Positions 47,938 through 56,075 of a stretch of DNA of 64,000 nucleotides are shown here, one piece after another. The translations under genes were made by a program, and so were the position numbers. The DNA comes from Rugamonas sp. A1-17 (lineage in GTDB: Bacteria; Pseudomonadota; Gammaproteobacteria; Burkholderiales; Burkholderiaceae_D), in NCBI GenBank assembly GCA_025548565.1, contig JAJLPB010000001.1:682001-746000 (forward strand), read 5' to 3'. The notes under the pieces are model-generated. The model made no database searches and was not told the DNA's origin. It saw only the letters and a program-made list of their open reading frames with translations. Numbering within the stretch: the stretch's first letter is position 1; each line of letters opens with the position of its first letter.

Positions 47938-49575
47938 ATGACTAAGCAACTTACACAAGTTTCCCCGCACGCCCAGGACTGGTATCGCGAGGCGATCATC
48001 TACCAGGTCTACCCGCGCAGCTTCAACGATACCAACGGTGACGGCATTGGAGATATACCTGGTATTACGGAAAAGCTGGACTATATCGCATCGCTGGGCG
48101 TGGACATCGTTTGGATCTCCCCTTACTTCAAATCGCCGATGAAGGACTTCGGCTACGACATCGCCGATTACTGCGACGTCGACCCGATGTTCGGCACGCT
48201 GGCCGACTTCGACGCCATGATCGCCAAGGCGCACAGCCTGGGCCTGAAGATCATGATCGACCAGGTGATGGCGCACACAGCCGAGGATCACGCGTGGTTC
48301 AAGGAGAGCCGCTCCAGCCGCGACAATCCCAAGGCCGACTGGTACGTCTGGTCCGATCCTGCGCCGGACGGCAACCCGCCCAACAACTGGATGTCGGTGT
48401 TCGGCGGCTCGTCGTGGCAGTGGGACACCCGCCGCCGTCAATACTATTTACACAATTTCCTGGTCAGCCAGCCGCAGCTCAACTTCCACAACCCGCAAGT
48501 GCAGCAGGCGCACCTGGACGCGCTGCGCTTCTGGCTGGAGCGCGGCGTTGACGGCATCCGCCTGGACGCTTGCAACTTCCACTTCCACGACCTGGAGCTG
48601 CGCAGTAATCCGCCGGCCGTCAACCGCGACACCGCCACCGTCTCGGACGTCAACCCTTACGGCATGCAGGCGCACATCTACGACAAGAGCCGGCCGGAGA
48701 ACCTGGCGTTCCTGCGCAAGCTGCGCACGCTGCTGGACGAATACAAGGCGGTCGCCATCGGCGAAGTGGGAGCCGACGATTCGCTGGCCGTGATGGCCGA
48801 GTACACCGCCGACGGCGACAAGCTGCAGATGGCCTACAGCTTCAACCTGCTGGTGCCGACCTGCTCCTCGCACTACATCCGCAAACAGGTCGAGAATTTC
48901 GAGGCGCGCGTCAAGGGCGGCTGGGCTTCCTGGTCGGTCGGCAACCACGACGTGCAGCGCGTGGCTACCCGCTGGGGCGGCCCGTCCGCGCCGGTGGCGT
49001 TCGCCAAAATGATCCTGGCGATGCAGCTGTCGCTCAAGGGCACGCCGTGCCTGTACCAGGGCGACGAGCTGGCCTTCGCCGAGGCGGACGTGCCGTTCGA
49101 GCTGTTGCAGGACCCGTACGGCATCACCTTCTGGCCGGAGTTCAAGGGCCGCGACGGCTGCCGCACGCCGATGGCCTGGACCACCGGCGCCAACGGCGGC
49201 TTCACCGAGGGCAAGCCGTGGTTGCCGGTATCGCCGGACCACCTGGCCAAGGCGGCCTCGGTGCAGGAGGGCGACGCCGCGTCGTCGCTGGAGTTCACCC
49301 GCAAGTTCATCGCCTGGCGCCGCAAGCTGCCGCAGTTGACGCGCGGCGCGATCGAGTTCTTCGACACGCCCGAGCCGGTGCTGGCGCTGCGGCGCGACGC
49401 CGAGGGCGAGCGCGGCATCATCGCCGTGTTCAACCTGGGTGCGGAGCCGGTCAGCTGCGCGCTGCCGCAGGCGGTGGGCGCCGGGCAGATGGAGGGCTAT
49501 GGCCTGCCGGGCACGGTCGTCAACGGCCAGGTGGCGCTGCCGGCCTTCGGCGCGTGGTTCGGCTACGCCGCGTAG
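47938..49575 (+). CDS. GH13 alpha-glucosidase
   Basis: Intracellular-looking GH13 enzyme of 545 residues without a signal peptide. Motifs: REAIIYQVYPRSFNDTNGDGIGDIPGI, DGIRLDACNF (nucleophile Asp), IGEVGAD (acid Glu), SVGNHDVQR (Asp) and CLYQGDELAF. It matches alpha-glucosidases of the oligo-1,6/maltase group and would hydrolyse imported maltose and maltodextrin to glucose in the cytoplasm. ATG 47938 is taken; ribosome-binding sequence is weak (CCGGA). It is followed by the glucokinase fusion gene, so hydrolysis and phosphorylation of glucose are encoded together. Confidence 0.92.
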   Translation: MTKQLTQVSPHAQDWYREAIIYQVYPRSFNDTNGDGIGDIPGITEKLDYIASLGVDIVWISPYFKSPMKDFGYDIADYCDVDPMFGTLADFDAMIAKAHSLGLKIMIDQVMAHTAEDHAWFKESRSSRDNPKADWYVWSDPAPDGNPPNNWMSVFGGSSWQWDTRRRQYYLHNFLVSQPQLNFHNPQVQQAHLDALRFWLERGVDGIRLDACNFHFHDLELRSNPPAVNRDTATVSDVNPYGMQAHIYDKSRPENLAFLRKLRTLLDEYKAVAIGEVGADDSLAVMAEYTADGDKLQMAYSFNLLVPTCSSHYIRKQVENFEARVKGGWASWSVGNHDVQRVATRWGGPSAPVAFAKMILAMQLSLKGTPCLYQGDELAFAEADVPFELLQDPYGITFWPEFKGRDGCRTPMAWTTGANGGFTEGKPWLPVSPDHLAKAASVQEGDAASSLEFTRKFIAWRRKLPQLTRGAIEFFDTPEPVLALRRDAEGERGIIAVFNLGAEPVSCALPQAVGAGQMEGYGLPGTVVNGQVALPAFGAWFGYAA

Positions 49576-49665
49576 CGTGGCGGGAGAGGGGAATTTGCAC
49601 CAGTTTCCTTCTTAACATCGCGTATTTCGGGTATGCTTCCGCCAACTGTTTTGACTGAATCGACG

Positions 49666-51540
49666 ATGAAACAAGCTGAAGTGGATCAAAAACTGAATCG
49701 CACCGCCTTTGCCGACGGCCCGCGCCTGCTGGCCGACATCGGCGCCACCCACGCCCGCTTCGCCCTGCAGACCGCTCCCGGGGAGTTCCGCGCGGTGCGC
49801 GTGCTCAAGTGCGACGACTACACCGACATCGTCGCGATGCTGCGCTCCTACCTGGCGGACCACGCCGACATCACGCTGAACCACGCGGCGCTGGCGGTGG
49901 CCAACCCGGTCAGCGGCGACCATGTGCGCATGACCAATCGCGACTGGGAATTCTCCACCGACGAAGTGCGCCGCGCGCTGGGTCTGCACACGCTGCTGGT
50001 GGTGAACGACTTCACCGCGCTGGCGATGTCGCTGCCGGGCCTGAAGCCGGCCGACCTGATGCAGGTGGGCGGCGGCAAGCCGGCCTCCAATTCCGTCATC
50101 GGCGTGCTGGGGCCGGGCACCGGCCTGGGCGTGTCGGGCGTGATTCCGACCGTGGACGGCTTCGTCACGCTCGGATCGGAGGGCGGCCACACCAACTTCG
50201 CGCCGGCCGACGAGCGCGAATATTCGATTTTGCAGTACGCGTGGCAGACCTGGTCGCACGTATCGACCGAGCGTCTGATTTCCGGCCCCGGCATGGAGAT
50301 CATCTACCGCGCCATCGCCAAGCGCAACGGCCGCCAGGTGCGCGACCTGACCTCGCAGGAGATCATGGCCGGCGCGCTGACCGACAAGGATCCGCTGTGC
50401 CTGGAGGTGCTGGAATGCTTCTGCGCCATGCTGGGCGGCGCCACCGCCAACCTGGCCGTGACGCTGGGCGCGTTCGGCGGCATGTTCATCGGCGGCGGCA
50501 TCGTGCCGCGCATGGGCGAGTGGTTCGCCTCGTCGCCGTTCCGCGCGCGCTTCGAGGCCAAGGGGCGCTTCACCAGCTACCTGTCGGAGATCCCGACGTA
50601 TGTGATCACCACGCCGAATCCGGCGTTCTATGGCGTGGCGACGATTCTGTCCGAGCACCTGCGCGGACGCAGCGGCGCCAACACGCTGATGGAGCGCGTG
50701 CAGCATCTGCAGCACGAACTGACGCCGGCCGAGCAGCGCGTGGCGCAGCTGGTGCTGGAGCAGCCGCGTCTGGTGCTGAACGAGCCGATCGCCGACATCG
50801 CGCGCCTGGCCGAGGTGAGCCAGCCGACCGTGATCCGCTTCTGCCGCTCGCTGGGCTTCCTTGGCCTGGCCGATTTCAAGTTGAAGTTCGCCAGCAGTTT
50901 GACGGGCGCGATTCCGGTGCGGCACAGCCAGGTGCGCGTCAGCGACAGCACGCACGATTTGAGCGCCAAGGTAATTGATAATACTGTTTCCGCGATTTTG
51001 AAATTCCGCGACCAGCTGGATGTGCGTTCGTTGGACAAGGCGATCGCGCTGGTGGCCAAGGCCAAGCGGGTCGAGTTCTACGCGATGGGCAATTCGCGCG
51101 TGGTGGCGCTGGACGGGCAACACAAGTTCTTCCGCTTCCGCATTCCTACCGCGGCGTATGGGGACTCGCACCTGCTGACGCTGGCGGCCGAGTTGTTGAA
51201 TCCGGGCGACGTGGTGATCGCCATCTCCAATTCCGGCAAGCTGCCGGACCTGCTGCAGGCCGTGGACGCGGCGCGGGCGGCGGGGGCGGATGTCATCGCC
51301 ATCACGTCGAGCAACTCGCCGCTGGCCAAGAAAGCCAGCGTGTGCCTGGCGGTCGATCACAGCGAGGACAGCACGACCTTCCTGTCGATGATCTCGCGCA
51401 TCCTGCAACTGCTGCTGATCGACATCCTGTCGGTCGGCATCTCGCTGGACGCGCAAAACTCGCGCCTGGTGGTCGAGCACAAAGCCAGCACGGGCGACGC
51501 CGACAACCGCCGCCTGCTGATCTCCCACCTCGACAGCTAA
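49666..51540 (+). CDS. glk: Bifunctional glucokinase / RpiR-type regulator
   Basis: Fusion protein of 624 residues. The N-terminal 330 residues are a bacterial glucokinase (LLADIGATHARFAL phosphate loop, VVNDFTALAMSLP with the catalytic Asp, GPGTGLGVS, GSEGGHTNFAP, GGIVPRM). An RpiR-type helix-turn-helix follows (LTPAEQRVAQLVLEQP, IADIARLAEVSQPTVIRFCRSLGF), then a SIS sugar-phosphate-binding domain (FYAMGNSRVVALDGQHKFFR, VVIAISNSGKLPDLLQA). Such fusions are known in Burkholderiales. The kinase makes glucose 6-phosphate, which the SIS domain may sense. ATG 49666 is chosen; 49633 is an alternative. Probably co-transcribed with the alpha-glucosidase. Confidence 0.92.
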   Translation: MKQAEVDQKLNRTAFADGPRLLADIGATHARFALQTAPGEFRAVRVLKCDDYTDIVAMLRSYLADHADITLNHAALAVANPVSGDHVRMTNRDWEFSTDEVRRALGLHTLLVVNDFTALAMSLPGLKPADLMQVGGGKPASNSVIGVLGPGTGLGVSGVIPTVDGFVTLGSEGGHTNFAPADEREYSILQYAWQTWSHVSTERLISGPGMEIIYRAIAKRNGRQVRDLTSQEIMAGALTDKDPLCLEVLECFCAMLGGATANLAVTLGAFGGMFIGGGIVPRMGEWFASSPFRARFEAKGRFTSYLSEIPTYVITTPNPAFYGVATILSEHLRGRSGANTLMERVQHLQHELTPAEQRVAQLVLEQPRLVLNEPIADIARLAEVSQPTVIRFCRSLGFLGLADFKLKFASSLTGAIPVRHSQVRVSDSTHDLSAKVIDNTVSAILKFRDQLDVRSLDKAIALVAKAKRVEFYAMGNSRVVALDGQHKFFRFRIPTAAYGDSHLLTLAAELLNPGDVVIAISNSGKLPDLLQAVDAARAAGADVIAITSSNSPLAKKASVCLAVDHSEDSTTFLSMISRILQLLLIDILSVGISLDAQNSRLVVEHKASTGDADNRRLLISHLDS

Positions 51541-51557
51541 ACGCTGGGCAAAACACT

Positions 51558-51589
51558 GGGGTCAAGTCTGACATTCGGACACGAGCTCT
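51558..51589 (+). repeat. REP-like repeat copy 1 (direct)
   Basis: A 32-base unit beginning GGGGTCAAGTCTGACATTC and ending ACACGAGCTCT, identical to copy 2, just after the glucokinase fusion gene. Confidence 0.85.
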
Positions 51590-51603
51590 TCGGTAATACG
51601 GTT

Positions 51604-51689
51604 GGGGTCAAGTCTGACATTCGGACACGAGCTCTGCCGTAGGCGCGCGTCTACGGCAGAGCTCGTGTCCGAATGTCAGACTTGACCCC
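51604..51689. repeat. Perfect 39-bp inverted repeat built from REP-like copies 2 and 3
   Basis: Left arm 51604-51642 and right arm 51651-51689 are exact reverse complements, separated by GCGCGCGT. The outer 32 bases of each arm are the same unit as copy 1. This resembles a REP/BIME-type element; no transposase gene is nearby. It may act as a strong bidirectional hairpin between the convergent glk and MerR genes. Confidence 0.9.
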
Positions 51690-51718
51690 AATGTATGACT
51701 CCAATGTACGGCACAGTC

Positions 51719-51745
51719 CGTGTCCGAATGTCAGACTTGACCCCC
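51719..51745 (-). repeat. REP-like repeat copy 4 (inverted, partial)
   Basis: The outer 25 bases or so of the same unit in reverse orientation. It runs into the 3' end of the MerR gene and supplies its stop codon. Confidence 0.85.
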
Positions 51746-52474
51746 GACGTAGTGGCGCACTGCCTGCAGCATGAAGGTTGCGAGCTCGGGGTGGATCTTG
51801 TCGAAGTTGGCTTTGAAGCGCGGGTCTTCGGAGTAGGTGGCTGCCAAGCTGGTTAGCTGCTCCAGCTGCGGCACCCAGAAATACTCCAGGTGGTCGCGCC
51901 AGCGCTGGACGATCGCCTGCACCGCCGCGCTGTCCGCTCCCTGCGGCATGGCCGCGACCATATCGGTATAAACAGTATTCCCTTCCGCCATGATGGCGTC
52001 CTGCTTCGCCTTGCTGTACGCGCCCCATTGTTTGGTCGATGCCCGCACGGTGGCGGCGTCGTAGCGCTGTTCCGCTTCCTGCGCATATTCCTGCTGCTGC
52101 GCCTTGTTCAGGCCCGAGAATAACCCTTCGCTGTTCATGATCTGCTTTCCCTGTAGGTGGAGGATGGTGTTGTCCACAGTCGCGATCAGGCCTTGCAGCC
52201 GCTCGGCCTGATTGCGCAACGCTTCCTTGTGACTGAGCAGGGCGGCCATGACGTCGAAATCGTCCCGGTCCATCAGCTTGCGGATCTCCGCCAGCGGCAC
52301 GTCCAGCTCCCGGTAGAACAGGATCTGCTGCAGCCTCAGCTGCGCCGCCTCGCCGTAGTAGCGATAGCCGTTCTCTCCCACGCGCGAGGGCTTCAACAAG
52401 CCGATCTCGTCGTAGTAGTGCAGCGTCCGCGTGGTGACGCCAGTCAGTTTGGAAAGTTGTTTTACTGTGAGCAT
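51731..52474 (-). CDS. MerR family regulator with TipAS-like domain
   Basis: Transcription regulator of 247 residues. The N-terminal MerR helix-turn-helix is clear (TVKQLSKLTGVTTRTLHYYDEIGLLKPSRVGENGYRYY), followed by a dimerisation helix and a C-terminal TipAS-like ligand-binding domain (YDAATVRASTKQWGAYSKAKQD, HPELATFMLQAVRHYV). TipA-type proteins bind hydrophobic drugs. The last residues (GGQV) and the TGA come from a REP-like repeat, so the original C-terminus may have been changed. Divergent from the PadR gene. Confidence 0.88.
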   Translation of the reverse strand: MLTVKQLSKLTGVTTRTLHYYDEIGLLKPSRVGENGYRYYGEAAQLRLQQILFYRELDVPLAEIRKLMDRDDFDVMAALLSHKEALRNQAERLQGLIATVDNTILHLQGKQIMNSEGLFSGLNKAQQQEYAQEAEQRYDAATVRASTKQWGAYSKAKQDAIMAEGNTVYTDMVAAMPQGADSAAVQAIVQRWRDHLEYFWVPQLEQLTSLAATYSEDPRFKANFDKIHPELATFMLQAVRHYVGGQV

Positions 52475-52555
52475 GGACGCATCGTGAACGCTGACGTGGC
52501 GTGAGGGTCAAGCGCAAATTATATAAAAAAGTCCTTGAACTCTTCCGTAAACTGG

Positions 52556-52586
52556 TTAAGATATATCTCATTAAGTTATATCTTAA
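52556..52586. promoter_or_regulatory. Inverted repeat upstream of PadR, candidate autoregulatory operator
   Basis: TTAAGATATA and TATATCTTAA are perfect 10-base arms with an 11-base centre, and a further GTTATATCG follows at 52589. It ends 25 bases before the PadR ATG, as expected for a self-regulated PadR gene. Confidence 0.6.
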
Positions 52587-52611
52587 CTCGTTATATCGTA
52601 AGGAGAGGCAA

Positions 52612-53142
52612 ATGTTTAGATTTTTGCATCATCAACACCGCCATCACGCCATGCATGGCGACCATCACCACCATCGCGGCGGCGGGCGTGGCCGTGGGCC
52701 GAAGATGTTCGACGCCGGCGCCATGCGCTATGTCGTGCTGCACCTGATCGCTGAAAAGCCGCGCCACGGCTACGAGATCATCAAGGCGCTGGAGCAGTTG
52801 TCCGGCGGCAGCTACACGCCCAGCCCCGGCGCGATCTACCCGCTGCTGTCGATGATGCTCGACATGGGCCACGTCTCGGCCACGGCCGACGGCAACAAGA
52901 AGCTGCACACCATCACGCCCGAAGGCGAGGCCTTCCTGGCCGAGAACCGCCAGTTCGTCGACGTCATCCTGGCGCGCCTGGCCGAGCCGTCCGAAGGCCG
53001 CGTCGACCTGCGCCTGGCGATGCACGAGCTGAAGGCCGCCGTGATCGACAAGGCCCACGGCCCCGGCGCCAGCGACCAGCGCGCCGCGCAGATCCGCGCT
53101 ATCCTGCAGCGTGCGGTCGACGATGTGCGGCAGCTGGACTAA
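52612..53142 (+). CDS. PadR family regulator with His-rich N-terminus (YqjI-like)
   Basis: DNA-binding regulator of 176 residues. The first 22 residues contain eleven His (HHQHRHHAMHGDHHHH), followed by a PadR winged helix (MRYVVLHLIAEKPRHGYEIIKALEQLSGGSYTPSPGAIYPLLSMM) and a C-terminal dimer helix ending DVRQLD. Layout and conserved segments match E. coli YqjI, a nickel-sensing repressor with a His-rich metal-binding extension; metal sensing here is therefore inferred. AAGGAGAGGC precedes the ATG. The MFS gene follows 18 bases downstream and is the likely target. Confidence 0.88.
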   Translation: MFRFLHHQHRHHAMHGDHHHHRGGGRGRGPKMFDAGAMRYVVLHLIAEKPRHGYEIIKALEQLSGGSYTPSPGAIYPLLSMMLDMGHVSATADGNKKLHTITPEGEAFLAENRQFVDVILARLAEPSEGRVDLRLAMHELKAAVIDKAHGPGASDQRAAQIRAILQRAVDDVRQLD

Positions 53143-53160
53143 TCCAACCCTACCAATCAG

Positions 53161-54408
53161 ATGACAACAATAACCAACCCCCTGCCGCCGGCGCGCGAGC
53201 GCGTCGTGCTCTGGCTGCTGGCGCTGACCCAGTTCACCGTCATCATGGACTTCATGGTGATGATGCCGCTGGCGCCGCAGCTGATGCGCGCGTTTTCCAT
53301 CACGCCGGCCGCCGTGTCCGGCGCGGTGTCGGCCTATGCCTGGTGCGCCGGCCTGTCCGGCCTGCTGGCCTCGATGTACATCGACCGCTTCGACCGCAAG
53401 CGCCTGCTGCTGGCGATGTTCGCGCTGTTCACGCTGTCCAACCTGGCCTGCGCGCTGGCACCGAACTTCCACGTGCTGGTGCTGTCGCGCGCCTTCGCCG
53501 GCCTGACCGGCGGCGTGCTGGGCTCGATCATCATGGCCATCATCGGCGACCTGATCCCGGTCGAGCGCCGCGGCGCCGCCACCGGCGTCGTGATGACCTC
53601 GTTCAGCCTGGCCGCCGTGGCCGGTGTGCCGACCGGCGTGATGCTGGCCGCGCATTACGGCTGGGCCTCGCCGTTCTACCTGCTGGTGCTGCTGTCGCTG
53701 CTGATCTGGGGTGGCGCCTGGCGCGTGCTGCCATCGCTGGCCGGCCACCTGACCCGCCCGGTGCCGCTGTCCGAGGTGCTGCCCAACCTGGTCGGCCTGT
53801 ACCGCGTGGGCGGCCACCTGAGAGCCTTCCTGCTGTCGGGCGTGAACATGATGACGGGCATGCTGGTGATTCCCTTCATCTCGCCCATGCTGGTCGAGAA
53901 CATCGGCGTGCAGCCGGCGGAGATCACCTGGGTCTACCTGGCCGGCGGCGTGGCCACGCTGTTCAGCGCGCGCATGATCGGCAAGTGGTCGGACCGCGCC
54001 GGCGCGCAGCGCGTGTACCGCTACATCGCGCTGTTCTCCATCCTGCCCATCATGTTCATGACGCATATGCCGGTGATCCCGCTGGCGGCGGTGATGCTGT
54101 TCTTCCCGTTCTTCATGACGGCTATCTCGGGCCGCAACATCCCGATGCAGGCGCTGATGACGACGGTGCCGGAGCCGGCCCGGCGCGGTGCCTTCCTCAG
54201 CTCGAATTCGGCGATCCAGCAAGTGGGCAGCGGCTTCGGCGCGTTGGCGGGCGGGTGGATGTTGCACACCGACGCGGCCGGCCATATCGCCGGCTACGGC
54301 CTGAACGGCTGGATCGCCGCCGGGCTGACGCTGTTCTCGGTGCTGTGGGTGGGGCAGGTGGGCGCGGCCGCGAAGGCCGTGCCGGTGGGGGAGCGGAAGG
54401 TCGCTTAA
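53161..54408 (+). CDS. MFS transporter, DHA/AraJ-like efflux type
   Basis: Inner-membrane transporter of 415 residues with 12 predicted helices. The first loop motif is MYIDRFDRKRLL and motif C-like glycine/proline pattern occurs in AAVAGVPTGVMLA, both usual in drug/H+ antiporters. No clear ribosome-binding site precedes ATG 53161, so translation may depend on coupling to the PadR gene 18 bases upstream. Substrate unknown; control by a His-rich PadR suggests a metal- or stress-linked efflux role. The stop overlaps the convergent gene by four bases. Confidence 0.85.
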   Translation: MTTITNPLPPARERVVLWLLALTQFTVIMDFMVMMPLAPQLMRAFSITPAAVSGAVSAYAWCAGLSGLLASMYIDRFDRKRLLLAMFALFTLSNLACALAPNFHVLVLSRAFAGLTGGVLGSIIMAIIGDLIPVERRGAATGVVMTSFSLAAVAGVPTGVMLAAHYGWASPFYLLVLLSLLIWGGAWRVLPSLAGHLTRPVPLSEVLPNLVGLYRVGGHLRAFLLSGVNMMTGMLVIPFISPMLVENIGVQPAEITWVYLAGGVATLFSARMIGKWSDRAGAQRVYRYIALFSILPIMFMTHMPVIPLAAVMLFFPFFMTAISGRNIPMQALMTTVPEPARRGAFLSSNSAIQQVGSGFGALAGGWMLHTDAAGHIAGYGLNGWIAAGLTLFSVLWVGQVGAAAKAVPVGERKVA

Positions 54409-54986
54409 CCGTCGATGCTGGTGCGCTTGGCCGGGTGTTTTTCACGGCGCCAGCGCGCCAGGCTGATCACCTCGTCGGTGCTGGCGTCTTCCACCAGGAT
54501 CTCGTCGTCGCTGGACGAGACCAGGAAGCTTTCCCAGCGCTGCGCCGCGTCGCTGCTGTTCTCCACAAAGCTGAACTGCCAGTAGCTCTTGCCGTTCAAC
54601 AGGCGCGGGGCCGGATCGTATTCGATCAGGGCGCCGTGCGATTTGCCGCCGGAATTCTTTTCCACGATGGCTGACCAGGCTTGCAATTCCGGCAGCGCCA
54701 TCAGGGCCGCGGCGGCCTGTTCCTTGCTGCGCAGGTGCTTGGCTTCGGCCGGGGCGGACGGCGCGGCGCTGGCGGCCGCGCGCGGCGCAACCGTAGCCGG
54801 GGCGGAGCTCGCCGCCGGCGCCGAACTGCTGGCGCTGGCCGGATGCTTGACCTGGGCCGGCATGACCTGCGATTCGGCCGGCGTCATGGCGGAAAAATAG
54901 ACACCCCCGCCCAGCAGCAGCGCACCGGCGACGGCGCCTGCAATGAACAGATTTCGGGTGGACGGGGTGCGAGATTCCATATACAT
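54405..54986 (-). CDS. Membrane-anchored hypothetical protein
   Basis: Protein of 193 residues with one N-terminal membrane helix (LFIAGAVAGALLLGGGVYFSA), an Ala/Pro/Ser linker (residues 45-80) and a compact C-terminal domain of about 100 residues (KEQAAAALMALPELQAWSAIVEKNSGGKS, YWQFSFVENSSDAAQRWESFLV, DEVISLARWRREKHP). The C-terminal domain would be periplasmic. I do not recognise the family. ATG 54986 is used; 54980 is equally possible. Confidence 0.65.
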   Translation of the reverse strand: MYMESRTPSTRNLFIAGAVAGALLLGGGVYFSAMTPAESQVMPAQVKHPASASSSAPAASSAPATVAPRAAASAAPSAPAEAKHLRSKEQAAAALMALPELQAWSAIVEKNSGGKSHGALIEYDPAPRLLNGKSYWQFSFVENSSDAAQRWESFLVSSSDDEILVEDASTDEVISLARWRREKHPAKRTSIDG

Positions 54987-55070
54987 GCATGCCAGGATTG
55001 TTTGTTGCGGTCATACTAAACCAAAGGCATCCAAGGGGCAACTTTTACCGGCCTCGACAGGGGCTTGCCT

Positions 55071-55085
55071 ATACCATTTTGGTAT
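55071..55085. promoter_or_regulatory. LysR-type box upstream of the galactonate operon
   Basis: ATACCATTTTGGTAT is a perfect inverted repeat with the ATAC-N7-GTAT layout of LysR-family binding sites, 80 bases before the dgoK start. No LysR gene is present in the window. Confidence 0.5.
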
Positions 55086-55164
55086 TAGTCCAGCGAGATA
55101 ATTCATTGGAGCCGGGGCGGCCTTTTTCGTACCATGTTGGCAGCGTCAGCAAAGGGATCGCATA

Positions 55165-56073
55165 GTGGACAAAAAAATACTGGGAGTGGACTGGGGCACG
55201 AGCAACCGGCGCGCCTATCTGGTCGACCAACACGGCGCCTGCCTGGCCGAACACGAGGACGGCCTGGGCATGTTGGCGGTCGGCGGCCGCGAGCGTTTCA
55301 GCGGCGCGCTGGCCGGCCTGCTGGAGACCATGGGCGTGGACCGCGAAGTGCCGGTGATCATGTCCGGCATGGTTGGCAGCGCCTCCGGCTGGCAGGAAGT
55401 GCCTTACCTGGACAGTTCCGTACCGCTGCGGCAGTTGCCCGCCCATCTGGCGCCGGTGGCCGACGCCGGCTGGGCCGGCCGCTGCCACATCGTGCCCGGC
55501 TATTGCCATCGCGACGGCGGTTCCGTCGACGTCATGCGCGGCGAGGAAACCCAGCTGCTGGGCGCGGTGGCGCTTGGCCATCGCGACGGCTGGCTGGTCC
55601 TGCCCGGCACCCATAGCAAATGGGTGCTGCTGCGCGACGGCTTGATCCAGTCGATGTCCACCTACATGACCGGCGAACTGTTCGCCATGCTGTCGGCCGG
55701 CGGCACCTTGTCGTCCATGATGGGCGGCGACGCTTCCGACGTCGAGGGCTATGCCATCGGCCTGGCCCAGGCCCGCCGCAACGAGCCGCTGTCGAACACG
55801 CTGTTCCGCGTGCGCGCCGGCGTGGTCTCGCGCAGCGCCCCGGCGGCGCAGGCGCCGGCCGTGGTCAGCGGCCTGCTGATCGGCGCCGAATTCGCCGCCG
55901 CCACCCGCGCGCTGGAGGCCAGCGGCGGCGCGTCCGGCATCACCGTCATCGGCTCGCCGGCGCTGGCCGTCCGCTACGCGGTGGCCGCCGATCACTTCGG
56001 CATGCGCTGCGACGTGCTCGATCCGCATCGCGTGTACTGCACCGCGATCTCCCAATTCTTCCCACAGGCTTGA
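55165..56073 (+). CDS. dgoK: 2-dehydro-3-deoxygalactonokinase
   Basis: Cytoplasmic sugar-acid kinase of 302 residues that phosphorylates 2-dehydro-3-deoxygalactonate. Family hallmarks are the N-terminal GVDWGTSNRRAYL phosphate-binding strand, the MSGMVGSASGWQEVPY segment, MRGEETQLLG and LPGTHSKWV. GTG 55165, preceded by AGGGA, is the start. It is the first gene of a tight operon with the aldolase (two bases downstream) and a lactonase; these are steps of the De Ley-Doudoroff galactose route. Confidence 0.93.
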   Translation: MDKKILGVDWGTSNRRAYLVDQHGACLAEHEDGLGMLAVGGRERFSGALAGLLETMGVDREVPVIMSGMVGSASGWQEVPYLDSSVPLRQLPAHLAPVADAGWAGRCHIVPGYCHRDGGSVDVMRGEETQLLGAVALGHRDGWLVLPGTHSKWVLLRDGLIQSMSTYMTGELFAMLSAGGTLSSMMGGDASDVEGYAIGLAQARRNEPLSNTLFRVRAGVVSRSAPAAQAPAVVSGLLIGAEFAAATRALEASGGASGITVIGSPALAVRYAVAADHFGMRCDVLDPHRVYCTAISQFFPQA

Positions 56074-56075
56074 TC

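Noticed and set aside
51558-51745. Possible CRISPR array from repeated 32-base units
   Set aside because: Only four copies, in mixed orientation, with unequal spacers and a long palindrome, and no cas genes.
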